Position numbers and translations under genes: made by a program
Part shown: one piece after another, positions 1-11,022 of the stretch
Numbering within the stretch: the first letter of the stretch is position 1
Layout of the letters: every line of letters starts with the position of its first letter
Source: Polyodon spathula
Taxonomy: Eukaryota > Chordata > Actinopteri > Acipenseriformes > Polyodontidae
Reading direction: 5' to 3'
NCBI RefSeq assembly: GCF_017654505.1
Contig: NC_054534.1
Span: 16,485,193-16,549,192 of the forward strand
Length of the DNA: 64,000 nt
Notes under the pieces: generated by a model
What the model saw: the letters and a program-made list of their open reading frames with translations, nothing else
Databases searched by the model: none
Told to the model about the DNA's origin: nothing

Positions 1-480
1 TTCTGACTTCTGTGTTGGTTTCTAACTTAATATTGTGATTTATTCTTTTACAGATATAAGTACATAAGTTCCTGAGAACTGCAGTCCTAAAATACCAAGC
101 CAGGAATTGCATCTAGACTGGGCATGCAGAAGTTGCTAATTTACAGATTTACTTCATCACCATGCCAAGGAGCTGTCAAAAAACGAAAATAAGATAATGG
201 TCTTTGTATGTCAACTTCACTTAAATACCTTTTTCATTGTACACAGTCCTTCTTTTGAGGGGCCAGAGATCTCTCTGGAGCCAGGCTTATTTTTAGTATG
301 CATTCTTCAATACATTTTCTTGGAAAGCTTACCTGCTTTTCTCACAGCACACCTTTAACAAGACTCCTGCATATTGGTTGAACAGATTTAATTATAAGGT
401 ATGTATATGTATGCATTTGGGATTTGCTATGTGAAATGTAGCAACAAACCTTTCATTTATTTGCAATTTCTTTAGTCATG
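1..480. other. Non-coding stretch, nothing recognised
   Basis: AT-rich sequence with no open reading frame, splice-bounded exon or repeat that I recognise. It is probably intergenic or intronic DNA. Confidence 0.5.
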
Positions 481-492
481 TGGTCAGATTTT

Positions 493-580
493 AAATGCAG
501 CTCTAGTGCTTCCAAAGGGTAGAGCTGTTGTAAGAGAATAATACTGTTTAATTACACCATGTAGCACTAGAGCTGCATTT
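493..580. repeat. 18-bp perfect inverted repeat (hairpin or MITE-like)
   Basis: The arm AAATGCAGCTCTAGTGCT at 493-510 is repeated as its exact reverse complement at 563-580, with a 52-base spacer. A run of T follows the second arm. The structure could be the ends of a very short inverted-repeat element or a transcribable hairpin. No flanking target duplication was identified, so the nature is open. Confidence 0.6.
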
Positions 581-859
581 TTTTTTTTTTTTTGGTTCCT
601 GGGTAGTAAGTGTTATTTCCTAATTGCTTATGCCTCAAAAGTATAGAAAATTGCTATTATTCCCCACAAACTTTGCTTTTGTGACCAGGACAGTGATATT
701 TTGAAATTTACCTATTTTCCAGAACATTTCAGATAGATTCAGTGCTGAGTAAACTTGGAGTAACTTCTAGAACTTTCCAGTAATATAAATAGTAGTATAA
801 ATACAGGGGCCTTAAGCCCACCAGTTCAGTTTAGTTCCAGCTGCCTAAGTGGATACATA

Positions 860-1450
860 TCTGCATTTTTCTGAGATGGCATCAAGAGGCTGCAATGGTG
901 GCATTCCTGATGGGTCTCCAAGGTGGTTTTACCAAGTTTCCCTGCTATCTTTGCCTTTGGGACAGCAGGGACACCAAGGCGCACTACCACAGGCGGGACT
1001 GACCACAGCGGACCGAGTTCTCTGTGGGGAGGAACAACGTCAAGTGGGAGCCACTGGTGGACCCCCGGAAGGTGCTGATGCCACCACTGCACATCAAATT
1101 GGGCCTTATGAAACAATTTGTCAGAGCTCTAGATAAGGAGTCGGCAGCCTTCAAGTACCTTCAAGACTTCTTCCCTAAGCTGTCTGAGGCAAAGGTCAAA
1201 GCCGGTGTCATCGTCGGACCACAGATAAAGAAGATCCTGGAGTGCAATGAATTCCCCAAGAAGCTCACTAGTTTGGAGAAACGGTTTGGAACAGCTTTGT
1301 CGCAGTGGTTCGGGGCTTCCTGGGCAATCACAAGGCCGAAAACTATGTGGATATCTCTGAAGTTCAGAGTCTGCTCCTTGTTTTGGTGACTCACTATCAG
1401 TAGATACTGTACACTGAGCCAGATGGGTATGGTTTTGAATACTACCTGAT
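860..1450 (+). pseudogene. Decayed copy of a multi-copy, probably transposon-associated protein
   Basis: Translation gives a stretch starting near 915 (GLQGGFTKFPCYLCLWDSRD), then VKWEPLVDPRKVLMPPLHIK and GLMKQFVRALDKE, then after a frameshift FLGNHKAENY. I recognise this string of motifs from an uncharacterised family present in many scattered copies in arthropod and fish genomes, most likely carried by a mobile element; its biochemical role is unknown to me. The reading frame is broken by an in-frame TGA at 1000-1002 and a frameshift near 1278-1285, and homology fades after about 1450. TATA-like motifs at about 783-800 precede it but may be chance. Family recognition is from memory and moderately sure; that it is a broken copy is directly visible. 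Confidence 0.55.
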
Positions 1451-1799
1451 TGAGAACTTCCTTAACTTGATTAAATCTCCATTGTGAGAAGGAAGGTGCT
1501 TCCATGTCCAAAACTGCACAAACAACTCTGAAAGGTGATGAGTCCATGGGCCATTCTGCACCTTCAAATTATCTGAAGGAATTAGAGGGAGTAATCATTT
1601 ATGAAAGGTCATTATCCTCACCTCAAGGACATTCCAACTGCTTCAGCAAATTGGCACAGTGCTTGTTGAGTTACAGGTTACCACAGTTTTATGTTGCACC
1701 TTTTCAATTGCAATACATATTAAAGAGCCCATATCGAATGGAACTTGAACATTTGGATATTCCACAAGCTGAGCTGTGAAATAGGCTTGCTTGTTACTA

Positions 1800-4260
1800 G
1801 TTTTTTTTTTTTTTTTAACATTGACAGTTAAATATTAATTTTATAAAAATGTCACCATTTGAATTCTAGAGTAAAAACCTTGATAAATTTGACCTATTGC
1901 CTAACAAAATCTTCTTAATCGGGGCTTCACTATAACTAAAAGTCTAGATGAGGGCTTGAGAGGAGTCTCTTCATTGTCTGTGCTATTAATCACACATAAT
2001 TGAATATCCAATGTGAGTTTTTAGTTCAGGGTTATGTGGTTTTGCTACAGTTATGTTGTATATTAGGATTTGTTAATGCTCTACTCCAAACTAGCTGCAT
2101 GTGCAAAATCTGCTCTTTTATAGGAAACAAAGGATGACCTAAATCCCTTTATCTACTTCCGCATACCTGCAGCTAGAATATCGGCAGCTACAGCAGAACA
2201 GGGGTTACTTAGTGAAATAGTCAGGTTGCAGACTGTGAAAGGGCGCCTGTGCTCTTTTGCCCATTGTTTTTCAAAAGATTCTTGACATTCTTAGTTGAGT
2301 TTAAAGTAACCTTCAGTCCAGTAACCTGAACCAACTTTGTGTGCTTAATACCTGACCAGGGTTGACTCTTCCTAGCTGTACAGAGGTATTGCTGGTCTTT
2401 ATTGATTTGTTCATCATTTTTAAAGATTTCATATCCAGGGATATCCTGTCCTCATTAATAGGAATCAAGGACTTGCGCGAATGTCTTTTAATTAGGTGAT
2501 TTGACGTAAACAGATATTTGGTTGTTTCCTACTTCTTTCTTACTAAAATTTTCTATCCAATCTTATATTTTAGATTATGTATAAGGTCCTGGTTTGTGCT
2601 TGAGGCAAAATATGGGAAACTTGATACAATCTTATAAACTATTGCATCCCAAAAGACACATTAAATACACAATAGCTTTAACAAACAGAAATGTTGTAAA
2701 TCATTGCTTAAGTGCTTCTTAAATGAAGCAGATGTGATTTTGATAGATGTACTCCCCACAGAAAAACACACATCGAATCTTATTTTTAGTTTAGTTTAGA
2801 ATCTTATTTTTAAATTAGTTTTACACAACAACTAAAGGGGAGTAGGTGCATAATTAGAATGGTCCTACTACATTATACTGTATTTTAAAAAGCCAATATT
2901 TTGAACCCCTGTTTTTGTTTTGTTTTATTATGTTACCAGTGATCCAAATTTAACTTGATAAAGACATTTAACTGAACTTAGAGAGTAACAGAATCTGGAG
3001 ATATGGGGACGTACCTATTAGTCTGTACGTTACATTTTTACATACAGTCTGCCTAGAAAACTAATTATTGTGATGGAACTTGCTCACAGCATTTTTTTTA
3101 TCACAATATGGAGAGCCATAAAGGTACCATTGTGTGGATTTTGCACATAACACATTTTTACCTAAACATTTGTGGATGTTCTTTTTTAATAATACTTGCT
3201 GACTTTGTACTGACCCAGTTTTACAAATTCACTTTCTGAGACAAACCAAGGATAGACCAAGGATAGGTCCTCACGTGATCAACTAAACCATAGCAGTCCA
3301 CAAGACCACAATAAGGAAATATCGCCATACTTCCACTGATACTAATGTATATTCCAGTTCAACTCAAATAACACATCAGGTGTTCTGAGCTATATGAATT
3401 ATCTCCAAAGAGAAGCTGCTTATAATTAATGTGAGGTGTAGCATTTATAATATCCTATATTTAGGTGTTTCAAGGAATGTATATTAAAAAGACCCCCAAA
3501 GATCATAAATAATGTATTTTATTTCCCAATCTTAGATTAGTATTGATTCTTTGTCCTTTCCATATGTACATAATATTGTATTGGTAACTAACTTTGAAAT
3601 AAATGCAAGCTCAAGGAGTTTAAGAATGAATGTGTTATATATATATATATATATTATATATATATATAGATAGATTTGCTTCTTAGCATTTATTCACAAT
3701 ATTTGAGCCTTGATAGGTACTTTAATCTCAGTTTTTCTTTTCCAGTCATTAGAGGTTCTTTTATTGTTGAGGTTCACTGAGACTAAGGTGGATTTTGTAT
3801 GGCATAGTTATTGTGTCCTTTGATTATATAGCAGCGGTGTGTTAGTGGGTAACTTGGTTACAGACTTGACTTAAAAGTGGCAGGAGTCAGCTGCAAGGTG
3901 TTCACTGTGCAAACATTCTTACATTTTTTTTCTGCAAATTATGACCAACCATGGTCAATAAATTCCTTTTCATGATTGAACTAGGGCAAGTCCTGACCAG
4001 ATCTTTCCTTACTGTGTTTAATGGCATGTGGCTACCTGCAAAGAGGAGTGTGTATGTTTTTTTTAATTATTTAAATTCATGACCTTTCTAGGACAAGTTC
4101 AAATTTTAACTTTGAATATCAAATACTTTTTTCTGTTTCCTTGGATTTTGCTGGTAATAACATATTTGTTTGCTGTAGGCTTCAATTGTTACATTTATAT
4201 TTGGTTTAGTTACGGGTTAGTGTACTAAAATTACTTAGAAAATGGGCTTTTTATTTCTTG
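1800..4260. other. Non-coding stretch with dispersed repeat fragments
   Basis: No gene is supported. An alternating TA tract lies at about 3636-3668. The sequence at about 3067-3180 (TTGTGATGGAACTTGCTCAC, later ATCACAATATGG) resembles the tandem units at 15378-15640, so it is probably a copy of the same dispersed repeat. Confidence 0.4.
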
Positions 4261-4287
4261 GCATCTGATTGGCTAATACCCTTGGTT

Positions 4288-4310
4288 GGGGGGGGGGGGG
4301 GGGGGGGGGG
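4288..4310. repeat. Poly-G run (23 G)
   Basis: A homopolymer of 23 consecutive G residues on the plus strand. Runs of this length are rare in vertebrate DNA, can form G-quadruplexes, and are error-prone in sequencing. The glycine-rich reading frame over it is not a gene. Confidence 0.85.
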
Positions 4311-4462
4311 TATGTACATTAACTTTTGTAATCTTATCTATAGATAACCATGATATAAAAAGTACCTGCATATGTGCTTTTTCATCTGGACACCTGGTCC
4401 TATCCTTGAGCTACCTAATGAAACTTTTTTTCCGTAAGTTGTACCTTTTTCTAAGCGCAATA

Positions 4463-4514
4463 AGACCCTTCGGGGTGGGCAGTGTTGCCCAGTGCTGCCC
4501 ACCATGTTGGGTCT
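4463..4514. repeat. Nested perfect inverted repeat (hairpin)
   Basis: AGACCC (4463-4468) pairs with GGGTCT (4509-4514). Inside it, GGTGGGCAG (4474-4482) pairs with CTGCCCACC (4495-4503), leaving a 12-base loop with 5-base internal bulges on each side. Flanking CAATA / TAATTG extends partial pairing. This could be a MITE-like element or a structured transcript; no function is visible. Confidence 0.6.
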
Positions 4515-4559
4515 AATTGGTTTACTTACAATACAAGGGAGAACCAACTGGAGTCTTAT

Positions 4560-6640
4560 ATAAGTAGTGTTACCTGTGTAGTGAAGTACAGCTTCTTAAA
4601 TTGGTATTCACCAGCTGTGGTTCAATTGAAAATCTGACTGATTGGAAGCACCTTGGAGGGAATGAGAACATATCTGTCCAATACACAGGAAGTTTTGCTG
4701 CAAACACTGAAGTGTTGAGATAAGAAACGAAGGTTTGCAAGGAAGTTATGACCACCGTTGGCAAAAGCACATACCAAAGGGTTAAATGGTGTGCCATTAA
4801 AAATGCTATGGTACTGTTGTAGTTGAAAAAAACAATTGCTGTTTTCATAAAGCTAATGTGTCAGTGTTGTAGCTCCAAATGTGTCTGAGTAAATCCAGTT
4901 CCAAATTAGGAACATGTTTACTGTTGTGCAGATTGGGAAAATAAAGTCTTTAATTGAGGTCTATGAAAATCTAACCTTTTGTAGAGTGGTTAAGCGCTGG
5001 GCTCGCACCCAGTCTCCACCTGCACATTTACTTGACTTGTTTTGTAAATCTGTGGAGTGATGACTGCCTAAGTATATTATTTTCAATCCAACCTGCAAAT
5101 TTTACTGCTGATGCTTGTTTTTCAGTGAAATTTTATTGTCAATGGAATCACATATTTATACTACAGTGTGTTTAGTTTTTAAATATAACTTCTGGTTTAG
5201 CAAAATTAGTACCCCTCTTAGAAATAACTGAACATATATTTCACCAAATGTGTGGTGGATTCCATCTTTATGAAGTTTCACAATCAATTAACATCCCCTT
5301 GTCATCAGATTAATAAATGTTGAAAAGCTGCTAACTGATGACTGCTTAATTTCGCTTTACGTGAAGTACATTTCAAAATACTTCTTTATATGCTCTACTG
5401 TGAAGTAGCTGCTAAACAATGTGATGGAGATTAAAAAAAAGAAATCAATTGTAGTGCCCCCTGATTGCATGTATATAACATTCCCTACATGCATTATTCT
5501 GTGGCAGTTGTTTCTGGACTGGACCATTGCACAACCAAGGGAGGGGATGATAAAAGTTATGTTTAACAAAAAGAAAAATGTTTTTAATTTTAAGTCTATT
5601 CCTGAGTACAATCTGCATTTGTGTGATTTATAAGAAGTTAATACTTTGTGTGAAGAATGTCTCTTTTTGCATAAGAGACATAATTTTGGACAGTTTGAGC
5701 AGCCACCCAAACTGCACTACAGGACATATTTTACACAATAAGGCACACCCTACTCTGTATTAACTTGGTGTTCTGAACCAAGTGACAGGGAGTTGCTACC
5801 TCCTGCTGTATTTTGTGCTAAAGAGAGCAGGTTCCAGCAAAGGCTGGATTGGAGTTAACACATAAAATAACAGAAACACACCCAAATTAAGTTGACTGGC
5901 TACATTTACAGTACATTGTAGCTTATTAAGAAACCACTCTCCTCAAGTCATAATAAAAATAATTAAGTAGTAAAATGGATTTTTGTTATGTTTGTTATTG
6001 TTTTTGATTTCTGTGTACTAACAAAGTTAGGCCAAATCCAAGATTAGAGCAGAGGGAGTTGATGGTAAAAACATGACCTGTGATCTCAGCCTGAAGTTTA
6101 TGAATCGGCCATGTCTTAACCCCCTCAGCTAGTTCTAGACAAGGCCTTGTTGGGCAGTATGGATAATGTAAGAGGAGAGCCTGCTATCTGCCTAGTCATG
6201 GATATCTGCGTGGGAGGTAAGAACAGCCTCTTCCCTATATTCAGGGCAAGCCTAATTCCATGTGCCTGTTTCAACAGGAGCATCATAAAAACAGCAGCCG
6301 TGGGAAGCTTGTACATTTTCAAGTCCCAACACTTTGTTTAACCAAAGGGGATCAAAAATGCACCGTAGCTGAGTTTAGTTTACATCATACTATTTACTGT
6401 AGTTTATACTTGTACAGAAAAAAAAGGGAATTTGGAGTTAAATGACGCAAACGTGTTTCAGGGACATCAATACTAAGCAGTGCTGGAAATATGACTTCTG
6501 TTGCATAGCAGTTTCCCCCATTCTAGGTTTTAAAATGATCCTGATTAGCCACAGCTCAGGTGTGTCTTATTAAACACATAGTAAAACCAGGAATGGATCA
6601 AGCTGCTATGCAACGGGAAGCTTATTTCCATCTGTTACTA
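4560..6640. other. Non-coding stretch, no gene seen
   Basis: Only short chance reading frames are present. The sequence is AT-rich without a recognised repeat. Confidence 0.4.
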
Positions 6641-6648
6641 TAATATAC

Positions 6649-7105
6649 TGTGACAGAGCAGAAGCTCTGCACGATGGGCACCGGTGTGTGAGAGAGTTTG
6701 GTGTCTGGCTGTCATCTAGGTGAAGGAAGCAGGAACAAAGATGGCCACCCTTGCACAGACACATGGCATAGTTTAATTGTTTAATTGTTTTATTGGTGGA
6801 ATGTGGCCAGGTGGCAATTGAATGACTGAAGTCAATTTTCCCTAGCCACACCCCATAAAAAGAAACAAGGGAGTGTTTTAAGAGAGAGAGGGCTGGAGAA
6901 AGAGAACTGGAGCAGAGAAAAAGAGAGAAAGGAAAGCAGTGATAGCTGTAGCTTGGGTATGGTATTCTGTTTATTTTGAAGAGTCTTGTAGGATTTTTGT
7001 TTCGATTTGTTTTATTTGTGAATAAAAGTGTGCCATGGTGCTTTAAGCAGAAGTTCTGTGTTTGGGGTTTGCTATTTCTGCCGCTGACCAGCCTTGACCA
7101 TCAAC
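6649..7105 (+). repeat. LTR-like interspersed repeat (copy D)
   Basis: Begins TGTGACAGAGCAGAAG, as do the other TGTGAC repeats in this window. It contains a GATGGCCACC / GTGGCCAGG core, a TATA-like CATAAAA at 6854-6860, an AG-rich stretch after it, and an AATAAA polyadenylation signal at 7021-7026. This order (promoter, purine-rich leader, poly(A) signal) is what a solo LTR shows. The 3' boundary is estimated and no target duplication was found, so it is a candidate only. Confidence 0.4.
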
Positions 7106-7109
7106 AGAT

Positions 7110-7724
7110 GTAAGTTCAAAGTGTCACTTGGCTTTCTCTGGAATGAGAAAATGAAAGTCAGTAGTTTAACATTCTACAATAGTAAGAGACAGTCATACAG
7201 AGACATTTATAAAACTGGAACCAGAACCACGCAGCACGACTGTGTGTACATCTGTTAAAATATTTATCATATAAGAAAAATATAATCATTTTTGGGGGGA
7301 CATGGTGGGTTTAATTCATTTAAGTCTTTCATGCCTTTCACCTCTGAGGTTGCCTGTGAAATTCAATTCTGTTTCAAGTTACATGTGAATTAAATCTGGG
7401 GGTGTTCACTTAGCCCCCAGTGAATATTAGTTCACATAAGAAAACCACCAGGGCTTGCTGCCTCTACTTGAGAGAAGCCCAGGACTGATAGGGGGGTTCA
7501 GGTCAGGACTGAGTTGTGCTCACAGGGCTGGGATGAGATGCTACTGTGGTTTCTTATGGAACCATGCTTAATATAGTCAGTGCCATTCCTCTCACCATTT
7601 AATGAGCACTGAATTCACAAGCACCAGGCTATTTCTACTTTGAAGGAACTACTAAAAAGAAGAACCTGATTTGATTTTTTTTAAGATATCAGTCATGCCA
7701 GTTAACTTATGAAATAAATGTTTA

Positions 7725-7757
<33 letters not shown>

Positions 7758-8800
7758 CACAAATATCCAAATCTCTGTTATGTTCTTAACCCTCAATTAG
7801 GCAAGATCCGTTCGTCATTGTATATTTGAATCTGACGTCTTTTCCTTCTGAGTCCTATGCTTCCAACATGTCTAAACAAATGTCTGCTTCAGTCACATAC
7901 GTACACACAGTCATGGGAAAGGGTTGTGTTATTGTTATTCAGAATGCAAAGAAAGACATGAACGCTCTCAGCAATCCTCCTGACTGACATATTCTTATTT
8001 ATTTTCTGTTTGCCTGTCTGCGTGTAAATGCACAGTATAAGGGTTTTTACCGTATTGACTGTTCAAATGGATCTAGAATGGAGTCATTTCGATTCTATAG
8101 TCGACACTCATATACAGTAGAAATGTACTGAAGTTACGAACACATCAGGAATTAACTCTGAAACTTGCGTTATTTTGAATGGTTTGATGTATTTGAACTG
8201 TATTCATAAAAAAGGTCTTTAAAACAAGGAATATTAAGCAAACAAAAATAAGCTAGGTGAGCTGTGAGTAACTGGTAATATTCCCAGTCTGATTTTTATA
8301 TATTTTACAGAAGCAAGGAGCCCTGTTTCCGGTTTCAGGCGTCTTGTTTGGTCGACCGGTCAGTTTGTAAGTGTGCTGCCTGTCCATAGCTGGCATGCTC
8401 TACTGTACATGGCTGTTAAAAGCTAAAGATAGAACATACCTGAAATGATTTTCCTAAAAATATGAGCAGCTAAAATCCAAGCTGATATAGGTCATTATGG
8501 AAATTACACTAAAAGTTCACATATGTCTGGACCATAACTATTTTTAAAGTGAATGGATATCTGAGTGTATTAACTGTATATCATATCCTACTCACATGAA
8601 TTTTATTATAATAGTTCACAATCTCTGAAGCATTCATGGTTTTTGTTTCTCAATTTGTGATATAGGCATAGAATTTTTTCCTCTATCCTCAAAAGTGTAT
8701 AGAGCTAACACAATAATTCCACTTTTTCTAATGTAATGTGTATAACCATCATTTTGTAGGTCTAACATTTCCCTGTATAATATTATAGTAAACCTGTATT
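7110..8800. other. Non-coding stretch, no gene seen
   Basis: Holds a poly-A run at about 7730-7756, possibly the tail of a retroposed element whose body I cannot identify. Nothing else is recognised. Confidence 0.4.
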
Positions 8801-8835
8801 TGCATTTTAATGGTAGTTTTTTTTTTTTTTTTAAG

Positions 8836-9898
8836 CAAGTAATGATCTGGATTAGGGAGTGGTTAACATGTAGAAAACAGAAAGTACTGATTAGAGGAAA
8901 AACCTCAGAATGGAGTGTGGTAACCAGCGGTGTACCACAGGGATCAGTATTAGGTCCTCTGCTATTCCTAATCTACATTAATGATTTAGATTCTGGTATA
9001 GTAAGCAAACTTGTTAAATTTGCAGACGACACAAAAGTAGGAGGAGTGGCAAACACTGTTGCAGCAGCAAAGGTCATTCAAAATGATCTAGACAAGATTC
9101 AGAACTGGGCAGATACATGGCAAATGACATTTAATAGAGAAAAGTGTAAGGTACTGCACGCAGGAAATAAAAATGTACATTATAAATATCATATGGGAGA
9201 TATTGAAATTGGAGAAGGAATCTATGAAAAAGACCTAGGAGTTTTTGTTGACTCAGAAATGTCTTCATCTAGACAATGTGGGGAAGCTATAAAAAAGGCT
9301 AACAAGATACTCGGATACATTGTGAAAAGTGTTGAATTTAAATCAAGGGAAGTAATGTTAAAACTGTACAATGCACTTGTAAGACCTCATCTTGAATATT
9401 GTGTGCAGTTCTGGTCACCTCGCTATAAAAAAGATATTGCTGCTCTAGAAAGAGTGCAAAGAAGAGCAACCAGAATTATTCCGGGCTTAAAAGGCATGTC
9501 ATATGCAGACAGGCTAAAAGAATTGAATCTGTTCAGTCTTGAACAAAGAAGACTACGTGGCGACCTAATTCAAGCATTCAAAATTCTAAAAGGTATTGAC
9601 AGTGTCGACGCAAGGGACTTTTTCAGCCTGAAAAAAGAAACAAGGACCAGGGGTCACAAATGGAGTTTAGAAAAAGGGGCATTCAGAACAGAAAATAGGA
9701 GACACTTTTTTACACAGAGAATTGTGAGGGTCTGGAATCAACTCCCCAGTAATGTTGTTGAAGCTGACACCCTGGGATCCTTCAAGAAGCTGCTTGATGA
9801 GATTTTGGGATCAATAAGCTACTAACAACCAAACGAGCAAGATGGGCCGAATGGCCTCCTCTCGTTTGTAAACTTTCTTATGTTCTTATGTTCTTATC
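8836..9898 (+). mobile_element. 5'-truncated CR1-like LINE with intact 3' reverse transcriptase ORF
   Basis: An uninterrupted frame up to the stop at 9823-9825 encodes the C-terminal part of a non-LTR reverse transcriptase. It shows SGVPQGSVLGPLLFLIYIND (RT block before the catalytic site), then KFADDTK carrying the catalytic DD, then the thumb-like region RPHLEYCVQFWSP and ERVQRRATRI, and ends FKKLLDEILGSISY. The 3' UTR is short (GATGGGCCGAATGGCCTCCT) and ends in TTCTTATG-type octamer repeats at about 9875-9897 rather than poly-A, as CR1/L3-clade elements do. The endonuclease and N-terminal RT are missing: the copy is 5'-truncated just after a poly-T run at 8818-8834, as usual for target-primed insertion. 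The open frame suggests a relatively young insertion. Assignment to the CR1 group rather than a sister clade is an inference. Confidence 0.8.
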
Positions 9899-10964
9899 TA
9901 CAATGCTTTGTAGATCTACAATTTGTAGATTCTACAATGCTATTAGCGAGAGTAAGCTTGACCTTTTTGAGTGCTTATTATGCAGTCCATTGAGACCAGA
10001 ATAAAAGTTGGTTGCAGATTTGGTGAGTGTACAGTATCTGTTTTCTTGATGGGGTTTATATTTTCACCCTGTAGCAGATGGATAGTTTGGTAATGATACC
10101 GTATTGAACCTATTTGCTTTGCTCTCACACCTCTCGTTCCTATCAACAGTAATCCCTGATGGCTTTCTTTCTGCTCTTTCCTCGCTCTCATAACCTCCCT
10201 TGGGAGATTCATCATGGAACCTGGCTTTTAATAAAAACAACCCCCTGCTTCTGAGCTCAACTCCGTAGAATATGGATTTAGACTAGACTTCTTGACCCCC
10301 CTCACAAGATTTCAACTTTGTCCACTCACACGCCTCACCCAGGCCTTCCTCCAGTGGTGTAGAGCTCTATCATGATTACACTGTCTCTTAGCACTGATCA
10401 CTGCACCGCACCAGGTCAAAATGGTGCTTTCAGACATCCCCAGAAAACATCCATTCCTGGACCAACTTGCTGAGCTAAGCAGTCAGTGAAACTTGACAGA
10501 TTTCTGGAATCACAACTCAGTTCTTCCATGCATACCAGTTTACATGTAGTATACCCTCAATCACAGAGCATGATTTCTCTCCATACTAATTGAACTGTTG
10601 TTTGTGCATGAAAAGATAATTAGACATAACCAGATGTCAAGGAATGTTTGTTATTGATGAATTAGGACTCTGAGGACTTGGAGAATGTATAGTATAGCAT
10701 ATAGAATATAAATCTTGAACACTGTACTATATATTTATGAAAAAACAATCCACTTGTGCTCTTTCATCAGCAGTAACTGCAAACTAATCCCAGACCAGCT
10801 GGTCACCAACCAGCAACAACAAATCCTCGAGGTCCACTTCCTGCCTCCCTCCCTCCTAGAGACCATACAGATTGTCAAGGAAGTTAGTCTGCCTGCTGGT
10901 ACAATTGAGACAGGAAACCTGTGGTATCAATGCCTCCATTTTGTTTCCTATTCTAACAGCCAGT

Positions 10965-11022
10965 GTCAGGATGTGAACTCCTGACTCTCGCCTGCCAAGG
11001 CCCAATGCTCTTCAACTGAGCA
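10965..11022 (-). repeat. Possible tRNA-derived SINE head
   Basis: On the minus strand GCTCAGTTGAAGAGC looks like an A-box/D-arm, and AGGAGTTCACATCCTGAC looks like a B-box/T-arm. The T-loop geometry is off for a functional tRNA, so a decayed tRNA-derived retroposon is more likely. Low certainty. Confidence 0.3.

Noticed and set aside
4286..4516. 76-codon frame starting with a glycine run
   Set aside because: It is translation of the poly-G homopolymer followed by unrelated sequence.
4980..5035. tRNA-like sequence AGAGTGGTTAAGCGCTGGGC
   Set aside because: A-box-like only; no B-box or cloverleaf could be drawn.
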